Below are positions 50,361-60,659 of a stretch of DNA of 64,000 nucleotides, in pieces. The DNA is taken from contig KV748200.1 of NCBI GenBank assembly GCA_001692895.1, positions 1,810,914-1,874,913 on the forward strand. The letters are read 5' to 3'. Made by a program: the position numbers and the translations under genes. Source of the stretch: Cenococcum geophilum 1.58. Its lineage: Eukaryota; Ascomycota; Dothideomycetes; Gloniales; Gloniaceae. Below the pieces are notes generated by a model that searched no databases, had not been told where the DNA came from, and was given only the letters and a program-made list of their open reading frames with translations. The stretch's first letter is position 1; each line of letters opens with the position of its first letter.

Positions 50361-53300
50361 CCAAGTTTAAGGACAACTCCCCTATCCAATTTATATCTAT
50401 TAATAAGATAATATAGTACCTAGCGGCTATCTGTATTAACCCGAATAAAGTATAGAATGCCTATTATAACTATAATTGCCTAATAATAAAACCGAACTAA
50501 CCCTTTGCCAAATTCTAAACTTAATTCCTATACCTTACAGGAGAAGGCTAGGTTCCCCTTAAAAACTACTAATTAGACCTATATAATAAGCTAATAATCC
50601 AGCTATAAGAAAAGATCGCCGTAGCCTTAGATAACTTACTAACCTATAAAAGACTTAAAACTAAAGCGGATTAACGCCCACCCTAATTAGTAAAAGTAAC
50701 TCCGTAATAATCAGAACTCGCTAGCTATACCTATAGGAGCTAGAGTAGGAAGATAAGTTACAACTACTCTTATACTAAAGGCAGTTATAACTATATACTA
50801 GCGAGTCTCGCCTAACTAGTTACGTACTATACTATTAACTAGTATTCACCGCAATACTCTAATTAACCCTACCTCGGCCATATATTACAACTACAATAAA
50901 TAGGGTTACTTTGCCTTATCCTGCCCGGAGCTAAAGGATATAGGCAATATTAAGGAGATAGAGGAAGGAGAAATATTAAATAAGTTAGGAAAAGAAGAAC
51001 CCTAGGGAAAGTCTCCCCCCTAGGGTACCCTATTAATCTTAAAGAGATTAATCTTAGTTAGTTAATAGGTGGAAAGCATTTTATAGTTCTATATATAGTA
51101 TCTTAAAATAGATATAGAGTTAATATAACCACCCTTATTAACACTAGAGCAAATAGCTTCGCCTTTATAAATACTGCCTATATAAATAATGTTGCTAAGT
51201 TTCTAAATACAGAAGCTATCCGACTAGAGAAGCCTATTTAGGTAAAAGGCTATAACGGCCAAGCCGGTTGGCCCGTTACCTATATCTTAAAGTTATATAT
51301 TACTCTTAACGGACAACACTAATATAGTATCCCCTTTTATATCCTAGATCTAGGGTCCTATAATATAATCCTTAGACAAAAATAGATATCCTATTTTAAT
51401 ATTTAGTTAAACATATAATAAAGACGGTTTATCTAGCTAAAGGATAGACTAAGGTTGCCTTCCTTTATTAGGGAGATCCAAACTAACCGTAAGACATTAG
51501 CTATAAGGGCTAACCCTACCTACTAGTAGGATATCTAGGCCCATAACCTAGCCTTTACCTAAGAAAACGCCTGCCGCAAAGCTAGAAAGAACTCTATACT
51601 AATAAAGATACTCTCCTAAAGCGCTATATTTAAAGAGGACTTTACGTATAAAAGCGGGACAGATAGTAATATAGACAATATCTAAATCGCATAAATTTAA
51701 CCGGTATAGAAAAGAACGTATTAATAGGATATAAGGGATAACCTCTAAAAGATGCAACAGGAGCTAAAAGGAGTAATAATAACGCTAGTACCCTAGAAGT
51801 CCTTAAAGTCATATACGCCCCTATTATTAGGCAACCCCCCTACTATAGATATCGCCGCAATTAGCGCTATAGTATTTTACTTTAATATATACCGGAAGGA
51901 CAATAAGATCTTTATAACGAGCCTATATAAGATTAACCAAATTATTAATAATAGAGAGGAAAGGCCAGCTAAGGAAACCAATGAGGAACTAGTTAAACGC
52001 CTCTTTCCTACTATTTATATAGACTATAAGGATGCATTCTTAAAGGCGGCCTTAGATAAGTTACCCCCCCACTAGACGTATAATTATAAGATTTAATTAG
52101 AAGCCAATAACTTACTAGGCTATAGCCCCCTCTACTATTAATTAATAGATAAGCTAAAAGTAATAAAGCAGTACTTAATTAACAACCTAGATAAAGGGTT
52201 TATTAAGCCAAGTTAAGCCCCTTTTATTTCCCCTATCCTATTTATAAAAAAGCCTAATAAAGGCCTTCGTTTTTATATTAACTATTAAAAGCTAAACGCT
52301 ATTACTTAAAAGGACCAGTATCCTATTTCTTTAATTAATAAGACCCTTATACGTCTAAGCTAGGTAAAGATCTTTACTAAACTTAATATCTACCAAGCTT
52401 TCCACCAAATTAGGATAAACCCTATATCTAAAGATTTAACAACGTTCCGTACCCGTTATAGTTCCTATAAATATAAAGTTCTTCCTTTTAGACTAATAAA
52501 TAGACCGGCTACGTACCAAAGGTATATAAATAACGTTCTTTTTAATTACCTTAATAAATTCTATATAGTATACCTAGATAACATTCTTATATACTTAGAC
52601 GATAAACTTAAGTATTAAGTTTATATTAAGAAGGTCCTAGAGAGACTACAAAACGCGGGCTTATAAGTTAATATTAAGAAATATAAGTTTAGGGTAAAAT
52701 GTATAAAATACCTTAGGTTTATTATAACTATAGAAGGAATTAAGGTTAACCCTAAGAAGGTAGAGGCAATCTATAACTAGAAGCCCCCTTATATAGTAAA
52801 AGAAATCTAATCCTTCCTTAGCTTTTATAACTTCTATCGCTAGTTTATCCATAACTACAGAATTATAGCAAAACCTCTTATATAACTAACCAGAAAGGAC
52901 ACGCCTTTTATCTTTAATAATAGCTATATAGAAGCCTTTAAAGAGATAAAGGATCGGCTTATTTCTTCCCTAATTCTTTATTATTATAACCCGGACCTTA
53001 AATTAATGCTAGAAATAGACGCCTCTAATAGGGTTATAGCAGGAATCCTATTATAGTTATATCTAGATAGCGAATAGTACCCTATAGCTTTCTTCTTAAA
53101 GATAATAGACCTGGCTAAGTGTAACTATAAAGTACACAATAAAGAAATGCTAGCTATTATTTAATTACTCTTCTAATAGCGCGTAGAGCTTAAAGGTACA
53201 AACTTTTAGATTAAGATATATATAGATTATAAAGCCCTAAAGTACTTTATAACTATAAAGCAGCTTACTAGATAATAAGCCTAGTAGGCTAAAATACTCT

Positions 53301-55080
53301 CCTAATTCTTCTTTACGATTATATATTATTCTAGTAAGTAAAACTCTAAGGCTAATGCCTTAACCTAAAGAGAATAAGATATAGGACCCTAGAATAAGCT
53401 AAAGACCTAATATTAAACGCGTGCCCTCCTCTATCTAGAACAGCTTAACCTATAGATCCTTAAGGAGCTAGACTCCTAGTAAAACGAGCTAATACTAATA
53501 AAGGAGTCCTTAGATAAGCTAATAGGGCTAATTAACCGCTTTCTAACTATAAACCGCACGGCTAACGCCCTAAGGGCCCTTTATAAATAAGCCGTAAAAG
53601 AAACCCCTAATTTTAAAATAGAGGAAGGATTGCTCCTATACTAGGAGCGGCTTATAGTCCCTAACGTTAATAATTTACGGACTAAACTAATCCGCGAAGC
53701 TTATTGCCAAATCTTTACAGTATACCCTAGTAAGAACAAGACCTATAAAATCATTAACTACCGCTACTACTAGCCGAGAATAGTTGTAAATATTAATCGA
53801 TATATACGGAACTGCGAAGACTATAGGAGAGCTATAATCCCATAGAATAAGACCCTAGGACTACTTAAGCCACTCCTAATACTAGAGCGCCCTTAATAGT
53901 ATATCTTTATAGACTTTTATAAACTACCTAGGGACCGTAACGGATATGATATAGTTATAGTTATAGTTAACCGCTTTAGTAAACGCCTATTCTTAATTCC
54001 CTATTATAAGAATATTAATGCTAAAGAGGCAGCCTNGCTATATATCTATTACGTCTACTAAATCTATAGACTACTAGATACTATTATATCTAATTTATAG
54101 GCTATAGTTTATATCGGCCTTTTAGAATAAGTTTACCTAAATCCTAAGCATTAAGCTAAGGCTTTCTACGGCTTATTACCCCTAGACAGACGGTTAGATA
54201 GATATTATAAATTAGTACCTAGACTAAAGGCTTAGGCCCTTTATTAACTATTTCTAGAATAACTAGTCTAAACTACTACCCTTAATAGACTACGCGTAAG
54301 TAACCTTAGCCTATAACTCTACAGGGTTTACCCTAATTTAGCTAGAAATAGAATACTTACCCTATATAAGCTTTAACTAGAAAAGGCTAGAAGAACCCTA
54401 GACTATATAAGAGAAGCTATTCTATACTAAGGCCTAATAGTACGCTAAACTATTAAAGGAAGCCTGGATAGTAGCCCGCGAGAACCTAAAAAAAGCTTAA
54501 AGGTTAATGGAATAGTAGGCGAACAAACACTATTAAGAGCCCGATTTTGCCCCTAGTGATATAGTTTAGGTTATAATAAGGAATTAGAAAACTAAACGAC
54601 CTAGCCATAAGTTAAACTACTAGATAGTAGGACCGTGTAAGGTTCTTAAGAAGATAGGTAACTTATATAAGATAAAGCTCCCAGATTTAATTAGGGTTTA
54701 CCCTATCTTCTTACTAGATAAGTTACGGAAAGCTATAAACAACCTATTACCTAGACAAAAGAACGAGCCTCCCCTACTAGTTTAAGTAAACAGTAATAAT
54801 AAATAGGAGGTTAATAAAATACTAGCCTATAAGATAGTACGGGAAACGCTAAAATACTATATTTAATGGAAGGGCTATAATTCTAACCTAACCTGGTACC
54901 CTATATAGAACTTTATAAGCTGCCCCTAAAAGCTTAAAGAATTCTATAACTAATACCCTAATACGCCTAGACCCCTAAAGTACCTAGATAAATAAACAGA
55001 ATACTAGTATAATAAAGATAATAAGTTACTAAAAGAATATAGGAACAAAAACGCCCTAAAGCCCTAACATAGCTATCTGC
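50361..55080 (+). pseudogene. Gypsy E gag C-terminus and pol with chromodomain, inactivated
   Basis: The rest of Gag (IQYLAAI, NPNKVQNA, NCLIIKPN) with a zinc-knuckle remnant near 50900, protease near 51140, then RT: FYINYxKLNAIT, KVLPFRLINRPATYQRYINNVL, and YLDNILIYL at 52571-52597 (one of the two Asp lost). RNase H (MLEIDASNRVIAGILL) is at about 53010, the integrase zinc region and core (FIDFYKLPRDRNGYDIVIVIVNRFSK) at about 53905-53985, and a chromodomain (KYYIxWKGYNSNLTWYPIQNFI) at about 54850-54920. One N lies at 54037. Confidence 0.87.
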
Positions 55081-55128
55081 CAAATTCTACCGTTTTCTGC
55101 CAGTGCCGTAAAATTTTAGATATTTAGG

Positions 55129-55151
55129 AACTTCGACCGCCGGTTAAAGTT
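55129..55151 (+). repeat. Shared 3' palindromic module, Gypsy E copy
   Basis: AACTTCGACCGCCGGTTAAAGTT, followed by ATTTAATTAGTCAGAT and GCTAAGAC. It lies about 220 bp before the 3' LTR, the same place as in Gypsy B and Copia F. Confidence 0.85.
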
Positions 55152-55368
55152 ATTTAATTAGTCAGATCCGTGCTAAGACTTTTAGCGGCTACTCTTTCTA
55201 GCTTAGTGCTTCCACTTAGCCTATAATCGCCCTTTATACTTAGTCTGGATATACTTATATCCCCTTTATCTCCTTATCTTATATTTTATAATCCTATATT
55301 TATAAGCCTAGTATTACCCTATTTCTAACTAAGCCTAAGGGCAGGCTTTCTTTTAAAGAGGGGGGTGA

Positions 55369-55578
55369 TATAACGGCGCTATTGCACGTTACCTGCCAAA
55401 TTCTGCCAAATTCTGCTAACCTATAATTGGCCCGCCTAAAGCTAGCGCCTTGGCGGCTTACCCTATATATTTATTTATATCGGTCTTAGCGACCCCTTTT
55501 CCTTCTCTTTAGCTTAGTATCTTCGTAATATAGTATTCTACAAGCTTCGGTTTAGAGGCATTTGTATAAGCCGTAACA
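55369..55578 (+). repeat. Gypsy E 3' LTR
   Basis: 210 bp, equal to the 5' LTR, ending GCCGTAACA, followed by the duplication ATTAG. It starts TATAACGGCGC where the 5' copy has TGTAAC (TpG to TpA change). Confidence 0.92.
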
Positions 55579-55583
55579 ATTAG

Positions 55584-56079
55584 TAGGCGTAAGAGGAGAT
55601 AACCTTCTTAACCTTATAAGGGCTAATGTTCTTCTAATTAAGCTTTTTAATAGGTTGTTATATATTTAGATTTCTTATATCTAGCTAAATAAAGTTACTA
55701 ATTTAATAAGCTAGTGTTAGGGTTCGTTTCTTATTTGCTGCAGCTTTATAGATAAATTAGGTCTATATTACTTCGTTAATAAGGAACTATTATAGTTTCT
55801 CTATCTTTTTTATAAATTTATTTGCTTCTATAACTTATAAGGTATAATAAGTGGGGTAAGGAACATTACTAAAGGGTTTAAAACCTATTTATAGATACTA
55901 GCTATAGTTAGCTAGAAATAGGGAGACCTTTATAGTTTCCGAGATAGAATTATTTATAATAAACTTGGTAAATATAAGCTAGTCTATTTAGTTATCCTAT
56001 AGGTATAATATATATATTTAAATATACTATTCTATTATAGCATTTATATATTCTATTTAACTATCCGTTTTTAGGTAGT
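55584..56079 (-). pseudogene. Gypsy D2 integrase C-terminal part
   Basis: The minus-strand counterpart of 17751-18253. It continues beyond the point where that copy breaks, reading FIxLDIRNLNIxQPIKKLNxKNISPYKVKKV, and joins to 35264 across Gypsy E. Its upstream side is cut at 56079 by B2. Confidence 0.78.
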
Positions 56080-56394
56080 TATAAGGGCGCAAAGAGACTT
56101 TAGGGAAGATTTAAAGGAACGATATAAATTCTATCTAAATCTAAGGGTATATAGCTCTCGCTAAGAACAAGACGTTACGTAAAGAAGAGAAAGGAATAAT
56201 AAGAGAATTATATAATTAAATAGTTAGGGGCTTAGTGGTTAATACGTGCGTATATACATACGCGGTCTTTAATAGACTTTAGTAAAATTTAATTAATTTG
56301 GCAGAATTTGGCAGAATTTAGTTAAAGCGTCAGAATTTATCTATTCAGTGTTTTACTAAGACATTCCTACTGTAACTGGGCTAGTCCTATTATA
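56080..56394 (-). repeat. B2 3' LTR (Gypsy B family, minus strand)
   Basis: About 315 bp, the reverse complement of the Gypsy B LTR, with the polypurine tract (GTACCCCCCCCTTTTAGC on the plus strand) beside it. B2 runs rightwards through 56395-56609, 59318-60211 and 60660-61932, interrupted by three other elements. Its 5' LTR is beyond the window. Confidence 0.85.
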
Positions 56395-56609
56395 GTACCC
56401 CCCCCTTTTAGCTAAAGGTCTAAATAATTTGGTTTTAGTTAAGACTTATAACTTATTATATATTATATTTTCGCGTTAAGTAGCGGTATAAGGTTTTACT
56501 AGTTCTAATTATTAAATAGACTAATTAGGATTTTCTATACCCGGTATAGAAAATCGCTATTAGTTTGGTTAAGGCGGTAAGCCGAACTAATATCTTCATA
56601 GTAGGTCTT
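56395..56609 (-). mobile_element. B2 3' untranslated region with palindromic module
   Basis: This corresponds to Gypsy B 31620-31776 plus a roughly 75-bp extra block (about 56529-56602). The block contains a perfect 27-nt palindrome at 56529-56555 (arms GATTTTCTATACC and GGTATAGAAAATC around one C) and the tail seen after the palindrome in Copia F. Gypsy B lacks this block. Confidence 0.75.
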
Positions 56610-56868
56610 TGTAAGGCAGTATTGCCAGGGTGTACGGTAGGGAGCAGGCAAGCCGAGCATGAGTCACATAGGGAGTCGATGGAAGAGGACGATATGGTAA
56701 TGAGGGTAGGCAATAGCCTGAGTACAGAGACGAACCGATGAGGAGGGAAGGGCTGCAAGCCTGAGGAGCTTTATAAGGAGGTGCCAAGCCTAGCCTTCGG
56801 CTAGGCCTTGGCTACCCCTAAGAGCTCCTAGGCGATGCAGCCAGTAGGGGACCAAAAGTACCCTTACA
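56610..56868 (+). repeat. LARD-like element, left LTR
   Basis: 259 bp from TGTAAGGCAGTATTGCC to ACCCTTACA. It carries the stem-loop CTAGCCTTCGGCTAG at 56790-56804 with a TTCG loop. The first 160 bp or so match the right LTR almost perfectly; the last 100 bp have several indels and substitutions. Confidence 0.88.
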
Positions 56869-57120
56869 TTGCCCCCCCTTGGTTAGGGCTGCCCCCAGCC
56901 CGTATCCCAATAGATTGATTCTATATACAGAAGGGTAAGCAGTGCAGAAGCCTTGCTTATACAGGGGAATAAAGAAATGGGGGAAAAGGACCAGCCAAGC
57001 AGCCTCGATAAAAAACCTTAACCTATGGCCAAAACCCAGTGGGGAAAAAGGGCCTATTTTAGGTAGGAAAAGAGCGTCTGCTGGTGGGGTAAGACTTGAT
57101 CGTATACGATCAGTCTTGAA

Positions 57121-58467
57121 GAGACAATCGCCTGCGATTAAGTCTCGGCAGCTCTATGGCTGACAGCCAGATAGTCTCCCACTTGGAGCCCGGCTTGATC
57201 GCAAGAATATCCCTTACATTCCCCCCCTTCTTGCGGTCAGCCCCCTCCATTACCTTGCGGTAGCGGGGAGATTATAGAGGGCTCGTCCCGGAAGGGGTTC
57301 GGAGAGATGTCGATATTTAACTGTAATAGGGTCTTTGTGAGCTTTTGAAGCAAGCTGGAGCTCTTGGAGCAACCAAAGCTTTGCTAAGAGATCGCGTACG
57401 ATCTTTGTAAGACGTAGCTCTTTTAGAGACTTTAAATTGACGTCTTAATTGCCTTTCCCCCGGCCGCGCAATCAGTTTTTGTAAGGAAGTGATGGCTAAA
57501 ATAGCTCATACGCGTGTTTCCTTCCTTCTGAATTACACTGTTATTTACGGAGTAATATTGGCAATAAGAAGAGATCTCGTAGGATCTTTGAGCCTGCTGC
57601 CATTCTCTTTGGCAAGCTGTAGCCTTGATGCAAGCTGGAGCTCTTGGAGCGACCGAAGCCCTTGCAGAAAGATAATCGCGTACGATCTTTGAGCTGCTGC
57701 CATATCTTTTGGGCAAGCTGTAGCTCTAAGAGACAATCGCCCTGCGATTAGGTCTCGGCAGCCCTATGGCTGAACAGCCGGAGAGTCTCCGGGTCGATCA
57801 CGTAGGATCTTTGAGCCGCCGCCATTCTCTTTGGGCAAGCTGTAGCTCTTGAGGTAAGGCCGTAGCTTAATAAGAGAACAACCGCCTACGGTTTAGTCCT
57901 CGGCAGCTCTTTGGCTGATTGGGCAGTAGCCTTGATTGCATTTGATCTGGAAGCGCATGGTAGTACGTAGCTTTGAAAACTACGTCAGTTCTCGGATAGC
58001 CATTAAATCGAATCGGATAGCCTCCAGGGTAGCCGCATCTCTTTGAGGACGTTCACCTTCCAATCTCTGGGATAGCCATTAAATCGCAATCGGATAGCCT
58101 CCAGGGTAGCTGCATCTCTTTGAGGACGTTCAACCTTCCAATCTCTGTTGGTGGGACCTCCTGTAGCGAGGTGAACCGGCGGTTGGCCATAGAGTGTTTG
58201 CAAGCTTGATCGCGTAGGATCTTTGAGCCGAAGCTCGAGGTGAGCCGTAGCTCTAAGGCGAGCCGTAGCTCTAAGAGACAATCGCCTGCGATTTAGTCTC
58301 GGCAGCTCTATGGCTGACAACCGGAGAGTCTCCGGGTNNGGCCGTAGCCCTTGAGCGATCGTATAGGATCTTTAAGCCGTAGCTCGAGGTGAGCCGTAGC
58401 TCTGAGAGACAATCGCCTACGATTTAGTCTCGGCAGCCCTCAGGCTGACAGCCGGAGAGTCTCCGGG
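57121..58467 (+). repeat. Five dispersed hairpin modules
   Basis: A roughly 60-bp module occurs at 57121-57180, 57730-57793, 57874-57930, 58275-58336 and 58406-58467. Each has GAGACAATCGC-CT-GCGATT-GTCTC (a stem with arms about 11 nt), then CGGCAGCTCTATGGCTGACAG (a small GGCTG/CAGCC hairpin) and CCGGAGAGTCTCCGG (a third hairpin). Copy 3 is variant (AACCGCCTACGGTT), and its changes are paired so the stem is kept. Between modules are copies of GATCGCGTAGGATCTTTGAGCCGTAGCTC. N bases lie at 58338-58339. Confidence 0.8.
58012..58150 (+). repeat. Two tandem 65-70-bp units, third partial copy downstream
   Basis: Units share GGATAGCCATTAAATCG, ATCGGATAGCCTCCAGGG, GCATCTCTTTGAGGACG and ACCTTCCAATCTCTG. 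A partial third copy with the following GTTGGTGGGACCTC lies at about 58518-58600. Confidence 0.8.
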
Positions 58468-58651
58468 TCGGGCCGTAGCCCTTAAGCGATCGCGAACGAT
58501 CTAAGAGCCGTAGCTCTTTGCATCTCTTTTAAGGACGTTCAACCTTCCAATCTCTGTTGGTGGGACCTCTGTCGCAAGTGAACCGCGGTTGGCCTAGAGA
58601 GCGTTACCAGTCTCCTTGGGAGGTGATCGCGTCCGATCTGGTCTCCCTTCT

Positions 58652-58975
58652 CTAATCCGTATTCCATAACCGTTATTAGCGGACGCGATCCTAGATATCT
58701 GCTAGTATACCTGCTTGTTACAGTGAACTAATCGGCCTAGGTAAGAGGGAAAGGATTGAGAATTCCTTTTTTCTCCTGATCCGTATCTACCACCGTAATA
58801 TGCGGATGCGATCTGCCAGGCGTCTGCTAGTGTAGCTGCTCTGCAGCATACGCGATCGTCCTAGGTAAAGGTAGAGGACCTGATCCGTATTCCAACACCG
58901 TTATGCGGATGCGATCTGCCAGGCGTCTGCTGGTGTACCTGCTGTGTCGCAGTGAACGCGATCGTCCTAGGTAAA
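58652..58975 (+). repeat. Three tandem units of about 100 bp
   Basis: Units start at about 58652, 58778 and 58881 with (TG/CTA)ATCCGTAT and include CACCGTTATGCGGATGCG, ATCTGCCAGGCGTCTGCT and GCGATCGTCCTAGGTAA. Units 2 and 3 are close; unit 1 is more diverged. Confidence 0.8.
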
Positions 58976-59059
58976 AATGGAGGATCGTGATTTTGCTCGA
59001 GGGCGCAGCCCTCGGCTTGCTGCAGGCTACCACCCGCAAGGGTGTAGGATCGGTTCGAA

Positions 59060-59317
59060 TGTAAGGCAGTATTGCCAGGGTGTACGGTAGGGAGCAGGCA
59101 AGCCGAGCATGAGTCACATAGGGAGTCGATGGAAGAGGACGATATGGTAATGAGGGTAAGCAATAGCCTGAGTACAGAGACGAACCGATGAGGAGGGAAG
59201 GGCTGCAAGCCTGAGGTGCTTATAAGGAGGTGCCAAGGGCTAGCCGAAGGCTAGCCTTGGCGACCCCTAAGAGCCCCTAGGCGATGCAGCCGAGTAAGGG
59301 CCAAAATAACCCTTATA
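59060..59317 (+). repeat. LARD-like element, right LTR
   Basis: 258 bp. Its stem-loop at 59240-59254 reads CTAGCCGAAGGCTAG, the exact reverse complement of the one in the left LTR. It ends CCCTTATA before duplication GTCTT. Confidence 0.87.
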
Positions 59318-60211
59318 GTCTTAGCAAGGCAAATCTAACTAATTAGATAACTTTAACCGCCGGTTAAAGTTCCTTAATATGTTATATATTATATAACCGT
59401 ATTATAAACGTTATAATATATTTTAAGTTCTTATTATTATTTTTCGTGTATTTATATTGGGCGGCAATTATTTACCTTTATATTGTGTCTATTTAGCTAA
59501 AGTAGGCTATAAAGGATAGTCCTTATAGAATTCTTTTATTAAGAAAGGCGCGTTGGCCTTAATCTAGTTATAGGTTTCTTAGGTTTATATTTTATATCCT
59601 TTTTACTTAATAAGAAGTTTAAATTATTTAGATTATGTTTTCTATTGTATATTATTAATTAAGTTAATAAAATAAGAACCGTTACCGTTATTAATAATTA
59701 TAGGAGGTAGTAGTGGCACTTTATAAGTTATAGGTTTACCCTTTAAGGGTTATAATAAGTTTATATAAAACGTTAGATATATTTTTATCTTAGTTAGTAG
59801 TTTAAGCTTATAAGCGTATAGGCTTAGTTTTTTCTTAATTTAGTATAGGCCCATAAACTTCTAGTTTAGTTTCTTTAAGGGTTATTAAGTCTTTAGGTTT
59901 TATATATTTAGGTAAACTATATTACCTTCCTTTAAGTCCTACGTGAAAGCTTATCCTTTATTTATATACTATTTCTATACCGTTTAAGCGTACGCTAATT
60001 TACTTCGTAATAGTTTTATTAACTACTTTATTTAATTAGCGAAGTTATATACGTTAATTAGTTAAATCCTCTTAATTATAGGTCCTATTATATTAATTTT
60101 GGGTTATAGTTTAAATCTAAGTTAAGGGTCTTATCCGTAGGTTATATAGAACGGTGTTACGCCTATTAATTTGCTTCTTATATTATTTATAATAAACCTA
60201 GCTAAAGGTAG
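59318..60211 (-). pseudogene. B2 chromodomain and integrase C-terminal part
   Basis: Reverse complement of Gypsy B from about 31610 down to 30710, including the chromodomain region. The TRIM at 60212 sits in the stretch matching WLPLAKF of Gypsy B (GCTAAAGGTAGCCAC before insertion). RIP-inactivated. Confidence 0.8.
59349..59371 (-). repeat. Shared 3' palindromic module, B2 copy
   Basis: AACTTTAACCGCCGGTTAAAGTT in the 3' region of B2, with ATCTAATTAGTTAGAT next to it on the minus strand. It is better preserved than the Gypsy B copy. Confidence 0.85.
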
Positions 60212-60659
60212 TGTAAGAGTATATATATTAGGTCCCGCCGCGCTTGCGACAAGTTCGCAAGCACTCTCAGTCTTTTTGGCCGTATGGCGACGTGGAGGCA
60301 GGCCACGTTACAATTGTGCTTGCGAACTTGCTGGGGCTAGGTGCCGTAGGTTTGATCCCTATTAGTCGCACTTTGCTCTAGTATAGTCTAACACGCATCC
60401 GTGCGATAAGGTAGGTTGGCTAAGTCCGATTGCTTATATTACTAGGGACTAACTAATATGGTAATACTCTTGGCGTTTAATCCCTGTGGAGGCCCAAACG
60501 GGCGCATAGAGGAATCCCTACGAGCGCTCGAGGACGAGCGCGTAGAGGAGAGGGCAATTGTAAGAGTATATATATTAGGTCCCGCCGCGCTTGCGACAAG
60601 TTCGCAAGCACTCTTAGTCTTTTTGGCCGTATGGCGACGTGGAGGCGGGCCACGTTACA
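60212..60659 (+). mobile_element. TRIM, 448 bp, with 101-bp LTRs
   Basis: LTRs 60212-60312 and 60559-60659 differ at only two positions, both transitions. A perfect GGTAG duplication flanks it (60207-60211 and 60660-60664). The 246-bp interior is non-coding and ends in a purine tract GAGGAGAGGG a few bases before the right LTR, which sets the element strand as plus. Each LTR has a CTTGCGACAAGTTCGCAAG palindrome. This is a terminal-repeat retrotransposon in miniature, which needs proteins from another element. Confidence 0.9.

Larger units (their letters stand above)
35265..55578 (+). mobile_element. Gypsy E, full length, interrupted by Gypsy C
   Basis: LTRs of 210 bp each (35265-35474 and 55369-55578) and a perfect 5-bp duplication ATTAG (35260-35264 and 55579-55583). 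Without the insertion the element is about 6.2 kb. It lies in D2. Gag is split by Gypsy C at duplication TTAAG. A purine tract AAAGAGGGGGG precedes the 3' LTR. RIP-inactivated. Confidence 0.92.
56610..59317 (+). mobile_element. GC-rich non-coding LTR element (LARD-like) without RIP damage
   Basis: A 2708-bp element with LTRs 56610-56868 (259 bp) and 59060-59317 (258 bp), both TG...CA/TA, flanked by a perfect GTCTT duplication (56605-56609 and 59318-59322) in B2. The 2.2-kb interior has no gene: short frames at 57432-57736, 58003-58320 and others show no domain. It is built of repeated units: hairpin modules, GATCGCGTAGGATC-like palindromes and about 100-bp tandem units. It is GC-rich with many intact CpA and TpG, so it has escaped RIP. 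A non-autonomous retrotransposon moved by proteins of another element is the likeliest reading. Strand is assigned arbitrarily. Confidence 0.82.

Noticed and set aside
55584-56079. First taken for a second hAT fragment because it matches 17751-18142
   Set aside because: Translation gives integrase features (PETDG-like, LDxRNLxI, KKLNxKNISPYKV); the matching part of the other copy is also Gypsy, and hAT begins only left of 17750.
57121-58467. CRISPR-like array from repeated palindromic modules
   Set aside because: Spacing is irregular (about 70 to 550 bp), repeats are about 60 bp and diverged, and they lie inside an LTR element of a eukaryotic genome.
57432-59208. Several 60-115-codon frames in the LARD-like element
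   Set aside because: They lie in tandem repeats and LTRs, on both strands and overlapping, with no domain; GC-rich DNA gives such frames by chance.
60313-60558. tRNA-derived interior of the TRIM
   Set aside because: Only a B-box-like GGTTTGATCCC is visible; no convincing A box or cloverleaf could be drawn.
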